Assembly: GCA_051453625.1 (NCBI GenBank)
Contig: JBOZIK010000001.1
Span: 109,524,273-109,581,644, forward strand
Length of the DNA: 57,372 nucleotides
Source of the DNA: Welwitschia mirabilis
Taxonomy: Eukaryota; Gnetophyta; Gnetopsida; Welwitschiales
Direction: 5' to 3'
Shown here: positions 1 to 11,173 of the stretch, in pieces
Position numbering within the stretch: the stretch's first letter is position 1
How the letters are laid out: every line of letters starts with the position of its first letter
Notes under the pieces: generated by a model
Databases searched by the model: none
The model's input: only the letters and a program-made list of their open reading frames with translations
Told to the model about the DNA's origin: nothing
Translations under genes and position numbers: made by a program

Positions 1-660
1 CTCATAAAAGGTTTTTATAAGGTTTGAGTGTAAAGCCATAAAGAATCTCTCATAGGCAGAGGCATAGTCTTTGTTAGAAAGTTATTAGAAGTTTGTAACT
101 TTTTTCTTACATTTCTAGATTGTTGTTTCATGTATAAATCTTTTGTTGAAGGCTTTCTAAACTTGACTCCAAGATTTTAGGCTTTTATGATGTATCGTTC
201 TAAGCCAAAGTTTAGCCTTATCTCATAATGTGACGGGAAAAATGATCATGTAGGTTCTATCAGTTATGCACTTTTTATTATTTCCAAAAGTAAGAATGAG
301 TTGTTCAATTTCATCGATGTGTTCTAGGGGGTCTTTATCAGGTTCTCCTTGAAAGGTAGGATAAGCATTTAAGTTTTTCAGTTCCGCATTGTCACCTGGA
401 GGTAAGTCAAAAGGGTTTTGAATTTCAATTCTTTTATTTTTTATCAGATCTCTTAGAGTCACTTGAGGAGTAGGAGTAATAGTTCTAATAACAGGGGTCG
501 GATTCAGCGAGATAGGTTGTTTTTGATGAGAGGTCGACATGGTATCAGATGTTTCAAAATTAAAATCAGATTTTTCTACAAAATTAAAATAAAAAAATTC
601 AGGAAATTCTAAAATTTGTATACCTGGGCTATTTTGATTTTCAAATTCAAAATTTAGCAA
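1..660 (-). pseudogene. gag: Gypsy gag (capsid) N-terminal half, decayed, runs off left edge
   Basis: Gag forms the virus-like particle of the retrotransposon in the cytoplasm. The frame is open from a Met at 660 to about 223, and the match continues beyond a stop to position 1. The conserved block includes RDLIKNKRIEIQNPF, the ELKNLNAYPTFQGEP region and a YMIIFPVTL end, all mirrored in E1 (3840-4090) and E3 (53570-53770). Past 223 a frame with stops continues into residues like KSWSQV and VTNF, which match the usual gag core. The start could be the Met at 660 or the internal Met-Ser-Thr-Ser at 540; E1 and E3 also carry an internal Met-Ser at the equivalent place. This is the best preserved gag start in the window, but it is not functional. 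Confidence 0.8.
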
Positions 661-1004
661 ACCTTCTATGATATTTTTTGTGATGGACTACCTCTCTCTC
701 TGGTATTTTTCTCCTTCCCTACTTTTACCATTTAGTTTTAGGTTCTCAAGAGGTATCATCCTGTACGTCATCCAGATGATAACCTGGATAATAGAAATAG
801 AAACACAGACAATCATAGAATGAAGAAAAGCAAAAGTCAGGATAGTCGTCCGACTATGACATTTGAACAATGAAGGGGATGTCAGTGGTTAGTAAAAAGT
901 TAAAACTGAAATAAAATACTTATAGAGTATTGGTACACCAATGCTACAGCAAACATCCAAAATATCCATTGAAGCAACGGCAACTCTCAATTTCGAAGCA
1001 GCCT
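661..1004 (-). other. 5' leader of E0 between primer site and gag
   Basis: This AT-rich leader lies between the primer site and the gag start on the minus strand. A 60-codon open stretch at 870-688 has no recognisable similarity and is probably chance. No other feature is seen. Confidence 0.5.
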
Positions 1005-1022
1005 TCCCTGGAAATGGTGCTA
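1005..1022 (-). promoter_or_regulatory. tRNA-Asp-type primer binding site of E0 (degenerate)
   Basis: The plus-strand 18-mer matches the complement of the canonical plant Gypsy primer site TGGCGCCGTTGCCGGGGA at 13 of 18 positions. Four of the five mismatches are C-to-T. It lies 3 bases from the LTR edge at 1026, where minus-strand DNA synthesis would be primed. Confidence 0.8.
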
Positions 1023-1025
1023 ATT

Positions 1026-2268
1026 TGTTACGGTGTGAATTTATGCAATGTTTCATGCCTTGGTTTAAATCCTGTTAATTACAAATAAGATGCACAAATA
1101 TAGCATGCTAGTATAGTTGGAGTGATCTAAATGTTGTAATTCTATTGAAGGCTAATGGTATGAATAATAAAGAGTTGATTTCGAGAAAGAAATATGTAAC
1201 CTTAATCTATTGAATTAAACTGCAATGCATGAAATTGAAATAATGATGCAAAACTAATCCATGAAATTAAAATAATGACGTAAACCTAATCTATGAAATT
1301 GAAACAATGATGTAACTAATCTACTCAAGCTCAACCTTAATAAAGGCTGTCCTCATAATCTATATAATTAAAGAAACCTGTCATGAACCTTAAAGAACAT
1401 AAACTATGAGGGATAAGTTCTTGAAATTATTGACAAAAAGGATAATTCATATTAAAAAAAAAAGAATCTGTATCACAAAGTAGTTGTTCCTCAATGGAGG
1501 ATATGCCATCCAACACCAAGATAACGTCTCTCTGGATTACAAGATGGTTATCCGATCCCAAAATCTCCTATTATGAGAATGTCAGGTATTGTCGAAGATG
1601 ATTAGGGATCAAGGGGGAGACCTTTATTTATAAAGAAAAAGAAAATGAAAACTGATAGAAAAGTAAAGGAGAAATCCTAATTGACATGCAAAGTAAAGCC
1701 GCAAAGAAGAGGCAACAACTCAGGAAAACATTCGGTAAAAGTGTGAGAGAACAGTATCATCTTTCTTGTCGTTCAGATGATGGAGAAGACGATGAGGCTT
1801 AATAATGAGATATCTACTTGGCTTCTATTTTAACTGTTTGTGAACTACATGCAAACTATTGTCAACTAGTTCTGAAGATATCATCCACCATTGTCATCTA
1901 GATGATAAGATGGACGATGGTGTCTGATAAGAAGATCTTCAGTTCAACTATAAGTTATCTTGAAAGAAGTCTGTTTATTGCTTGGTTGGAGTTGTCGTCC
2001 TAGATTTCATGTGGACGAAGGAGGGAATGACCTTATTTTCTCGATCTTTAGTCAGTTTGATTACTCTGTTGTCTGTAAAAATAATTATCCAAAAATTTAA
2101 TTTATTCATATCTACCTAAAATGCTTGTAAATTATTTAATAAACTGCATGTTTTCATCTTATACTTCTTGATTCTCAATTGTCATCGGAACTAAGAATTT
2201 ATATATTAGTTTATCTGCAAAACAACTTAAAATACCCTATCAAATACACATAAGTTAATGTTATAAAA
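1026..2268 (-). repeat. 5' LTR of E0 (about 1243 bp)
   Basis: On the plus strand it begins TGTTACGGTGTGAATTTATG, as do the copies at 16887, 24265, 44094 and 54518, and it ends at the same family end at 2268. It shares the family's internal landmarks: a cctcaatggaggatatgcc block near 1491, and a TATA-like TATAAATA on the minus strand at 1632-1625 that probably marks the promoter. Transcription would run leftwards into gag. Confidence 0.85.
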
Positions 2269-3100
2269 GTCATCCCCCAGGTCATCCCCCCAACATGAAG
2301 AATGATAAATCATAATTCATGTATCATCGTCCCCCTGGTCATCNNNNNNNNNNNNNNNNNNNNNNNNNNNNNNNNNNNNNNNNNNNNNNNNNNNNNNNNN
2401 NNNNNNNNNNNNNNNNNNNNNNNNNNNNNNNNNNNNNNNNNNNNNNNNNNNNNNNNNNNNNNNNNNNNNNNNNNNNNNNNNNNNNNNNNNNNNNNNNNNN
2501 NNNNNNNNNNNNNNNNATTCTTGTAATAGGAGATCAAAAGGTGGAGGTCCATCTTATGAGTTACAGAAAGACATGTACTTAGTATTGGGCTATGCATCCT
2601 CCATTGAAGTATGGCTATTTTGTAACCCAGATGTTGGTTTGATCTTAATACAAGCTCTATTTCTTTTATGCATTTATACATTTAATATTCCTCATGGTTT
2701 ACATTATTCTTGATTCGGTGATAGTCTTACTAATGATATAGATCTTAAGGTCAATCTTTGTTAGCCTAAGTTAGTCTTGGTTACTAATAGTTTCCCTAGC
2801 TAATTAGGTTATAAAGGGCTAATCTTCCTAACAAGTCAATTTGGTAATTGGATAAGTGTTCATCTAGATGAAGTGCATTTGCATTACATTGCATGTTTGC
2901 TTTCTTACATTGTTCTTATGTTTAGGATACAATATTATCTTAGAAAATCAATTCTCCTTTTTCTCTCACATGCCTTTAATGGGTTTATGACATTTGGATC
3001 ACTTCCATTCATACTAGTATGTCATATTTTGTAATATATCTATTCATGATTAGCGGAATTGAGTAAGACATAAAAGATTATAAAATTAAACATCACAACA
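2269..3100 (+). repeat. Truncated 5' LTR of E1 (contains a 173-N gap)
   Basis: It aligns throughout with 11459-12363 of the 3' LTR. Shared landmarks are a gaagaatgataaatcataa-like block, the ggctatgcatcctccattga block at 2588, TTTGTAACCCAGATGTTG and the catcacaaca end. About 285 bp at the start of the LTR (equivalent to 11174-11458) are missing, because E0 abuts at 2268. The gap at 2344-2516 agrees with the roughly 190 bp expected from the other LTR. Confidence 0.85.
2344..2516. other. Assembly gap (173 N) inside the E1 5' LTR
   Basis: Run of N. Open frames called across it are artefacts. The matching 3' LTR part (about 11532-11723) predicts about 190 bp here. Confidence 0.99.
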
Positions 3101-3103
3101 TAT

Positions 3104-3121
3104 TATCACCATTGCTGGGAA
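3104..3121 (+). promoter_or_regulatory. tRNA-Asp-type primer binding site of E1 (degenerate)
   Basis: TATCACCATTGCTGGGAA matches the canonical TGGCGCCGTTGCCGGGGA at 12 of 18 positions. Five of the six differences are C-to-T or G-to-A. It sits 3 bases after the LTR end at 3100. Confidence 0.85.
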
Positions 3122-3692
3122 AGGTTGCTAAGGAGCATGAGGATTGTCATTGCTTAAATGAGTAAATCAAATTTCACTTTGAATATTTATCTATAGTAAT
3201 TTTGTATTTCTACTTAGGAATTATAGGCTTTTTGTTCACAATTTTTAGTCTTTCCTAGTCTATAATAATAATATATCATCCTCTTTATCATCTCAATGAC
3301 ATTGGAAACAATAACACTGATTTTCTAGTTTACTCTGTCTATGAATTTTTCTTTTCATTTCTATAGCAATAGTAAAATAATTGTTGTCTTCTCTATTGTC
3401 CCCATGATGAGATGGAAGATGGCCTATATTTCTGTTTTCTACTTTCTGCTTTCTGGTTATAATAATTGTTAGTTCAGTAACAATCTATTTTCCTTATTTC
3501 CTCTATTATTTTCATAACTAAACAAATTACTATTAGTTATTTTTTATTTCATTTTTGTTGTTTTTGTATAAAGAATGCTATAAAATGGTTAATTCGGGAA
3601 AGAAATATCAAAGTGAAAGGCTACTGATATAAGAAAACAATAGAGAAGGATTAGCTAACTTTGAATTAAAGTTATGAACACAAGTTCTAGGT
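3122..3692 (+). other. E1 leader between primer site and gag
   Basis: AT-rich leader with no gene seen. It includes tatcatcctctttatcatct-like and ccccatgatgagatgg-like words at 3275-3420, resembling the GTCATC/GATGAC modules found in the leaders of E2 and E3. Confidence 0.4.
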
Positions 3693-5130
3693 ATGTATAA
3701 TATCCATTTTAAGTTTATTTTTTCTAAATCTGATTCTATGAAAGAAAACTTTTTAGAATATAATTTAGGAGAAGATAGTCTTAAGATGTCAAATAATACA
3801 CAAAATAAAAAACAAGTCATAGGGTCTTCAACTCCTTGTCCTAATGCAAATCTTACCCTTAAGGGATTAATAGCCAATAGGAAATGGCAAATACAAACTC
3901 CTTTTGCTTTACCACTAAGACATGATATTAAATTAAAGAATTTAAATTCTTATCCCATCTTTAGTGGTAAACATGATGAGAATCCTTTGTAACACATTAC
4001 AGACATTAAACAATTAGTTCTTACCTTTAAAAATGGAAAGAAAAGGATTAGTTATCATACCTATATGGTTATTTTTCCAATTACATTGAAAAGAAAGGAA
4101 AAACATTTGATTAATAATTATATCCACAAGAGTCTAAAAACTTGGAATCAAGTTCAGAAAGTATTCATTAAAAGATTTATAAGTAAAACAACTATTAGAA
4201 AAAGAAAAAAAGAAGTGACAAATTTCTAATAATAATCAAATTAGGATTATGCTCTACATACAAATGTTTATTTATCATAATTCATTCTAATCCAATAGAT
4301 GCTTTTACATGAGAAAAGATAATAGATTACTTTTGTAGTGGAATAGACAACTAAATGAAACAAATCATATATTTTTATTATAATGGAAACCTAATGAACT
4401 TCATATTACAAAATTTCTAAAAAACATTAGAAGAACTTGTAGAGGTGAGCCAAATGTAGCCAACATCAAGAGATAACCACATTGTAGGGTAAATTATCAA
4501 AGGTTTAAAAGAAGTAAAACAAGAAAATAAGGTAGAAAAAATAGAAGACAACCTTACAAATTTGATTAAAGACTTTACAACAACTTTGGAGAGATATATT
4601 AAGATGATTTCAGATGCAAAATCAATAACTGAAAGAATGTTTTGTCAACATGTGACTTATGTAAGGATAACTATCATATAACCAAGGAGTTTTTGCTATT
4701 ACCAACCTATAAGAAGAAAATATATGAAGAAGTTTATGCTTTCAATTAAAAGTTTTCAAACTTCAAAAATCAAAATCAAAAACAAAATCAAAATTAGTTA
4801 CAATTAAGGATGAACACACAATCCAATTTTTAAATCTTTAGCAATAAGTTCAAAAATTTTCAAACCAACTTTCAACCTTTAAAAAATCAATTTAAAAATT
4901 TAAACTTTCAACTAAGTTCATCAAATTAAAATGATTCACTAAAAAATTCTATAGATGAACTTAGAAAATCATAAGAAAGAATGAACTCTAGCATTGAAAA
5001 CTTAGTAAATGTCCTTTAACAAATCATGTTGACAAACCAAAGACTTCAAGAATTAGCAATGCAAACTTTATTAAATCCCAATGAAGTGAGAAAAGATTAT
5101 GAGATTGTAACATGAAGTGGATATAAAGAA
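3693..5130 (+). pseudogene. gag: Gypsy gag of E1, decayed
   Basis: The start Met at 3693 leads a 99-codon open stretch to 3992. Its second half (LTLKGLIANRKWQIQTPF, LKNLNSYPIF) matches E0 and E3 gag. The frame continues through stops to a zinc-knuckle remnant near 4650-4690, reading CDLCKDNYH with the last Cys replaced by Phe, followed by a conserved YEEVYAFN. A glutamine/asparagine-rich linker (4760-4930) precedes a likely coiled-coil (IENLVNVL near 5000) and an acidic tail (DDEEEED near 5180). Gag would package RNA. The lost knuckle cysteine and many stops make this a pseudogene. Confidence 0.75.
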
Positions 5131-5365
5131 AACCCTCCTCCTTCTAAAGCATGAATCTTCCAAAACAACACTAGAGATGACGAGGAGGAAGAGGACATCA
5201 AAAAATTAGAAAATCACAACTTCCCTTCTCATAGAAAAATTAAAAAGAAAACTTCTTTATAATTTAAAAAAAACCAACTACCTCTTATCTTGATAGGTAT
5301 AACACAAATCTAACTTTTGATGAGCATATCAAAACCTTAATGCAGAATATAAGTATAAACTCACC

Positions 5366-5375
5366 NNNNNNNNNN
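5366..5375. other. Short assembly gap (10 N)
   Basis: Ten N in the gag-pol junction region of E1. Confidence 0.99.
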
Positions 5376-5519
5376 TTCTAGAAACTTGTGCAAGAAAACC
5401 TAAAGTACCGTAAGCTATGGAAAGACTTAATAAGGAGAAAATAAAAATGAATTATTTCTAGCAAAGTCTTTTTAGCTCAATCTCTCATAAACTTAGTGTT
5501 ATGAAAATCTCCAAAATTT

Positions 5520-6340
5520 GAGGATCTAGGGGCAGCAATAATTTGTATTACATTAGAGGAAGACAAAAGAATAAAAAGGGATTTAATTAACATTAGATCA
5601 AGTATTAACATCATGTTGTTACACATTTGTAAGAGAATCAATTNNNNNNNNNNNNNNNNNNNNNNNNNNNNNNNNNNNNNNNNNNNNNNNNNNNNNNNNN
5701 NNNNNNNNNNNNNNNNNNNNNNNNNNNNNNNNNNNNNNNNNNNNNNNNNNNNNNNNNNNNNNNNNNNNNNNNNNNNNNNNNNNNNNNNNNNNNNNNNNNN
5801 NNNNNNNNNNNNNNNNNNNNNNNNNNNNNNNNNNNNNNNNNNNNNNNNNNNNNNNNNNNNNNNNNNNNNNNNNNNNNNNNNNNNNNNNNNNNNNNNNNNN
5901 NNNNNNNNNNNNNNNNNNNNNNNNNNNNNNNNNNNNNNNNNNNNNNNNNNNNNNNNNNNNNNNNNNNNNNNNNNNNNNNNNNNNNNNNNNNNNNNNNNNN
6001 NNNNNNNNNNNNNNNNNNNNNNNNNNNNNNNNNNNNNNNNNNNNNNNNNNNNNNNNNNNNNNNNNNNNNNNNNNNNNNNNNNNNNNNNNNNNNNNNNNNN
6101 NNNNNNNNNNNNNNNNNNNNNNNNNNNNNNNNNNNNNNNNNNNNNNNNNNNNNNNNNNNNNNNNNNNNNNNNNNNNNNNNNNNNNNNNNNNNNNNNNNNN
6201 NNNNNNNNNNNNNNNAATTAGTAATTTAAATTAAAGAGGTATTCTACTTGATAGATGTGGTTGTAATAGAGGTCAAACATAATGGAGGTTACCCATTTCT
6301 TCTAGGAAGAGCCTTCTATGCAACAACCCATTACATTTCT
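5520..6340 (+). pseudogene. Aspartic protease remnant of E1 (interrupted by a 572-N gap)
   Basis: Before the gap one frame reads ICITLEEDKRIKRDLINIRS followed by SINIML. In the family this is the place of the catalytic Asp-Leu/Ser-Gly loop (ALCDLGASINLM-like), so the catalytic Asp is replaced by Asn and the Gly by Arg. After the gap the frame resumes with IDVVVIEVKHNGGYPF then LLGRAFYATTH, the conserved end of Gypsy proteases (ILGRPFLAT-like). Protease would cleave the Gag-Pol polyprotein. E3 (51870-52230) shares the altered loop with an Arg at the Gly position. Confidence 0.65.
5644..6215. other. Assembly gap (572 N) in E1 protease
   Basis: Run of N; the 202-residue open frame across it is an artefact. 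Confidence 0.99.
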
Positions 6341-6899
6341 AATATAAAAACTTATATAATGGAGTGACACTTAAGGAATAAAAAGTCTTTAATTAGATTA
6401 TTTGATGTAGATAAGAAAGACCTAGGTGATGAATGGAATGTAGAAAATCAAATTAAACCAACCTTATTCCTTTAACATTGTCCCCTTGAAGAAAGATAAC
6501 TAATGTTAGACAAACCTAATACTTTATGATAATCCACTTCAAATTGAAAACTTAGAAGCCTTTAATACATCCAACTTTAAGCATTCAGAAAAAGATCTTT
6601 TAGATTATAATGAAGAAGAAATAGAACCCTTAGTTTGCAAGGAAGTCCAACTGTTAACAAAAAGCAAAAACTCACACTTTGAGGGAGATCATCCACTATA
6701 AAAGCCTAAAAATCTCAATTTAAATTTGAATGTAAAAAATCTTCTTAGTGGACTAAAGTATATGTTTCTTTGTAATTATTGAAATAAACCTCTTAAAATC
6801 AATAAAAATATCTTCCATTAATAAGAGTTAAGATTAATTTCCCTTTTGACTTTTAAAATTAATGTATTCACTTAATCTCATAAAGATTTATTTACTATT

Positions 6900-7740
6900 C
6901 CTCCCTTTGTTGTTTAGCATAAAATCTATCTTGAGGAAAACATGAAACTTGTTAGATAACCACAAATAAGATTAAATCTATCAATTAAACAAGTAATTAA
7001 GGAAGAAATTATTAAATTAATGGATGATAGAATCATTTATGCTATATTAGATAGTGAATGGGTTAGTCCCTTAACTGCAATACTAAAAAAGAATGGGAAA
7101 TGAAGAACATGCATAGATTTTAGAAAACTAAATGAAGTCATAAAAATAATTATCATCATCTACTCTTTCTTGACTAGATACTTGATATAATTTAGGGATA
7201 TGATTTTTATTACTTTTTAGCTGGATATAGCACTTATAAGCAAGTTTGCATATCTAGTGAAGACCAGTTCAAAACAACTTTTACTTTTTATTTTATAATA
7301 CTTCCTTTTAGATGAATTCCTTTTGAATTATGTAATGTGCTTGAAACCTTTCAACATGCTACAATGGATATTTTTTTAGACATGATAGAGGATTTGATAG
7401 AAATCTTTATAGATGACTTTTCAATTTTTGGATAAATCTTTGATCAAATCTTAGAAAGATTAGAAAAATTCCTTGATAGATGCATAGAGTGTGGCCTTCA
7501 TTTAAGTTGGTAAAAGATCTTATTTTTAGCTTAAAGTGGAATTTTTGTAGGCCACCACATTTCTAAAAGAGGAATTAGGATGAACCCTAAAAAGATTGGT
7601 ATCATTCAAAACTTAACTTCTCCAACCAATGTCAAGCAACTTTGTTCTTTTCTTAGATATTGTGGTTTTTACCACCACTTCATATAAAATTATTCCAAAA
7701 TATATAAACCCCTATACTTACTACTAGAAAAATAAGATAA
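6900..7740 (+). pseudogene. Reverse transcriptase remnant of E1
   Basis: RT copies the element RNA to DNA inside the particle. Landmarks in order are HKIYLEENMKLVR (6920), IIYAILDSEWVSPLTAI (7035), a CIDFRKLNE block (7115), a degraded palm, then FIDDFSIFG at 7406-7432 with both catalytic aspartates kept (7412-7417). The thumb follows with VGHHISKRGIRMNPKK (about 7548) and FLRYCGFYHHF. Several frameshifts and stops lie between the blocks. The wording is that of plant Athila/Tat-like Gypsy RTs. E3 has the same domain at 50520-51400. Confidence 0.8.
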
Positions 7741-7829
7741 ATTTGATTGGAATAAATCTTGTTAGTTTTATTTTAATAAACTTAAATGTAAACTCTCTTA
7801 TGCTTCTATTGTAATGGGACCTAACTAGG

Positions 7830-8200
7830 AGAACAATTTTGAGTTAATATGTGATGCTAGTAATTTTTCTATAGGTAAGGTGCTTGGAAAAGAATATGAA
7901 AATGATTTTAAAGTTATATATTATCTTAGTAAAACATTGTCCAAAGCTCAAGCAAATTATACAACTACTATGAAAGAGATTCTAGTCATAATCTTTTATC
8001 TTAATAATCTTAGACATTATCTTTTAGACTTCCACACGAATTTCTACATAAACCATTTAGTGAGTAAATACTTAATGAATAATAAAGATTTCAATGCTGG
8101 GTTAATTAAATAGATCCTCTTAATGCAAGAATTCAATCTCACCATCATATATATGACAAGAAAATACAATAATGTAGAAAATCACTTATCATGCCTTACT
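7830..8200 (+). pseudogene. RNase H remnant of E1
   Basis: RNase H removes the RNA template during reverse transcription. The frame reads FELICDASNFSIGKVLG at 7841, keeping the first catalytic Asp (CDAS), then YYLSKTLSKAQANYTTT and KEILVIIFYLNNLRHYLL, then YINHLVSKYLM, where the family usually has TDH, so that Asp is Asn. A 77-codon stretch (7880-8113) is open, one of the longest in pol. It ends near VENHLSCL, equivalent to the usual ADxLSR. It directly follows RT and precedes integrase. Confidence 0.8.
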
Positions 8201-8469
8201 TCTTCTTCTAATGATCTTTCTATTACTGATTCTTTTCTAGATGAATAAGTATTTATTGTATCTTCTACTTATCCCCCTCCATGATACACAAATATTATCA
8301 ATTATCTTTTTACTTTAAAAACACCATAAAATTAGAGTCCCAATCAAAGAAAATCCTTTATTTATAGGATAGGTGACTATGAGTGGATAGCGTCCCATAT
8401 TTATCATATGTGTAAGGATTAAATTATGTAAAAATGTATACCAAAATAGAAAAAATTTGATATCCTTCA

Positions 8470-9590
8470 TCTTTTTTATGGTTGTAGTTATGGTGGACAT
8501 TTTAGTGATTAAAAAATAGCCATGAAAATTCTTCACTCTAGGTTTTATTAACCTAGTATTTTTGAAGACTCTTTTGATTATGCTAGAAGGTGTAATGCAT
8601 GTCAATGTTCTGGTAGTCTTTTATGCATACAGGAAATGTCCTTTAAAACTATTCTTAAGTGTGAATATTTTGACTATTTGGAAATTGATTTTATAGGCTC
8701 AATTAAAACATCTTTTAAAAATAAAAATTATATTTAGTGGCTATTGATTATGTGACTAAATGATTGAAGTAGTTCCTACTTCCTCAAATGATGCCTGAAC
8801 CATTTTTAACTTTATTAGAACTCAAATTTTTCAATATTTTGGCTTTCCTAAAATAATTATTAGTGATTAGAAAACTTATTTCATCAACCATTTTTTTAGA
8901 AAAATTCTCTTATCCCTTAGAATAAAATATAGAGTAGCTTATGCTTATGATCTTTAAACTAATGGATAAGATAAAAATGCTAATAAAGAAATAAAAAAAT
9001 TCTTTGAAATCTTGTCTCTACTAATAAGAAATTATGGGCTTTTAAACTGAATGATGTTCTTTGAGCTTACTATATCACTTAGCATAATTCACTTGGTTTC
9101 TCAACCTAAAAACTTGTATATGATAAGGTATGTATTTTAATAGTTGATGTTTGTTATAATTCTTATCATTCTACACATCAACTTAATCTTGTGAACTTAG
9201 AAGATAATATTAGAACTTGTTTAGCTCAATTAGATCATTTAGATAAGAAATGAACTTGAACTTTTCATCATCAATTTATTCAAAAATCCCAAAATAAGTT
9301 CAAGTGTGATAAAGAGCTTAGCCATAAGAACCTTTAACCTGGTCAAATAGTCTTGTTATATAATACTAGAGTGCATTTTCTACGTAACAAGTTGATATCA
9401 AAATGGTTAGATTCTTACCTTATTAAAAAAGTACACTCTAATGGCTCTATTGAGATTTCTAACTTAACCGTTAAAGAAATTTAGAAAGTTTACGGATAAA
9501 GGTTGAAAATATATGAGTAATTTTTTGATATAAACATGATAGAAGTGCTAGCTTTGGAGATTCCCCTTAATGAGGAAAACTTCTTAATAT
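8470..9590 (+). pseudogene. Integrase remnant of E1 (HHCC, core and GPY/F-like tail)
   Basis: Integrase inserts the DNA copy. The zinc-binding HHCC domain is seen at 8480-8620: YGGHFSD, KILHSRFY and CNACQC. The core is heavily mutated but recognisable near FDYLEIDFIGSIKTSF (8665). The C-terminal module has PGQIVLLYNTRVHFL (about 9340), KWLDSYLIKKVHSNGSIEIS and a GQRLKIYE-like end. This tail is the same as in E2 (21480-21700) and both copies in E3 (47465-47692, 48650-48901). It includes many stops. Confidence 0.8.
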
Positions 9591-11173
9591 CATTATCTAA
9601 ATTTTCTCTTAGCTTATTTCTTTGAAAGCTATTATGATATCATTTGATCATATTTTAAACATGACTTATGTATTTATTTTATTTTCATAACTAGTCTTTG
9701 TACTTGGGTATTTTATGGTGGTAAGGCTAGATTCATCTAATATTATGACATTTAAAAGTTTATGAACCTCATTTTGAAGAAATTTTTTTATTTCTAATGT
9801 TTTTCTAAATGATTAAAGATCTTTAATGGTTTTAAAAGTATTCTTTTTTGTCTTTCATCTTACCACTTCGCCTTCATCCGTTGAAGTATTTGATCATGTG
9901 GAATTTATTTTTTATGGATTAAAAAAAGAAAAAAAGAAAAAAAAGATTATAATATCCTATCATAAGTACACCGGGGTAAATTTTCTTAAGAGGAGTTTTT
10001 GACAGTGTAATACGGTAGCTATGGGAACTTCACTAGGAGGTTAGTTAACCATGCTTTCTGGGTTCTTACTTCTCTAACTGTGGTTGCACTTCCCTCATCA
10101 TGGATAGTACAATAATAAAAACTTTAAGGCTATGGGGTCAGTGGTATTCCTAGTATTATCAGAGACATTACTTATTTTCTAGACTCTTAGTATTTTCACA
10201 TGATTATTTTAGTTCTAAGGTTTTAGATGTTTGTTTTGAGATATAACCAGGTGAGTTCATTTTTGAGCAACTCTTTGATCTTATCACTTATTGTTTAAAG
10301 CATTTTATTTTTAGCATCATCATAACCACTGCCTTATCTAATAGAACTTTATGTAATTATACATTTAGTCATGCATTTTAAATTAAGTGATGTTATGATT
10401 TCTTCCACAGAAGTCTGCTAGGTTAAAACTTAGGGTAGGCAAATTATCTTTTTTATCTTCATTATGTCTATTATTTTTGTTTTCTTTTGTTATTCAGTTA
10501 GTTATTTCAAAGCCATTTTTGTATTTTTCTTATCATATTAAGATCTTAACATTTAATGATTTCCTTATTGAGTTTTCAACAAAGAGTTGATTTCTTACTT
10601 AGATGAGTTTCCTTACAAATTTTATGATGTTCATTGTCAATCTTTAAGAGTCCTAAATAATGTTCATAATAATTTTTGTCAAGGTACATTTGTTGGGCAC
10701 TCATGGATTTGCTTCATCTGAATTAACACATTTTCATATTTATCAAAATGTTCACTAAATCTTTATTTTTAACTCTACTAGCTCTACACTTAGCTTTGCA
10801 CTTAATCTATTAACTTACAAAATTGAAAAACATTAATTGTTCATCTTTTCATTTGGACATAATGATTTTACTCTGATTTTTTTTCTTCATTAGCTAATAT
10901 GAGACATATTGTTTTTCTTGGAGGAGGGTAGGACTTATTTTTAAATCTCATTTTCATAATTTTTGGTTATTTTACAACTTTCATGAGACACAATTTTTGT
11001 GATTTTTACTTCATACATATGATGCATTACATGTTATTTTGCTATATGATATATTTAAGATTATTTATAAGCCTATTTTATAATTTTCAAATTAATTTTT
11101 TAAAAGATAATTTGGATCACAAATTGTAGTTGTTTACCTAATTTTATTAAGGACTGAAAAAGCCTAAGTCAGG
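9591..11173 (+). other. Long 3' UTR of E1
   Basis: About 1.6 kb between integrase and the 3' LTR with no coding signal. A block around 9990-10110 (with ggaacttcactaggagg and cacttccctcatcatgg) is shared, inverted, with the E3 UTR (about 46830-46910) and E2 UTR (about 21100-21130). It is therefore a conserved non-coding part of the family. A clear polypurine tract is not preserved just before 11174. Confidence 0.6.

Larger units (their letters stand above)
1..2268 (-). mobile_element. E0: 5' part of a minus-strand Ty3/Gypsy (Athila/Tat-like) retrotransposon, cut by window edge
   Basis: Read on the minus strand, this stretch has a complete LTR (2268 down to 1026), a degenerate tRNA-Asp primer site next to it (1022-1005), a leader, and the start of gag (660 down to 1), in correct retroelement order. 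The rest of gag, all of pol and the 3' LTR would lie left of the window. The LTR and gag match E1, E2 and E3 in this window, so they are one family. The right end abuts a truncated LTR of E1 at 2268/2269 with no spacer. Confidence 0.85.

Noticed and set aside
5613-6221. 202-residue open frame
   Set aside because: Almost wholly N. The same applies to the frames at 2302-2681, 48386-48606 and 55245-56015.
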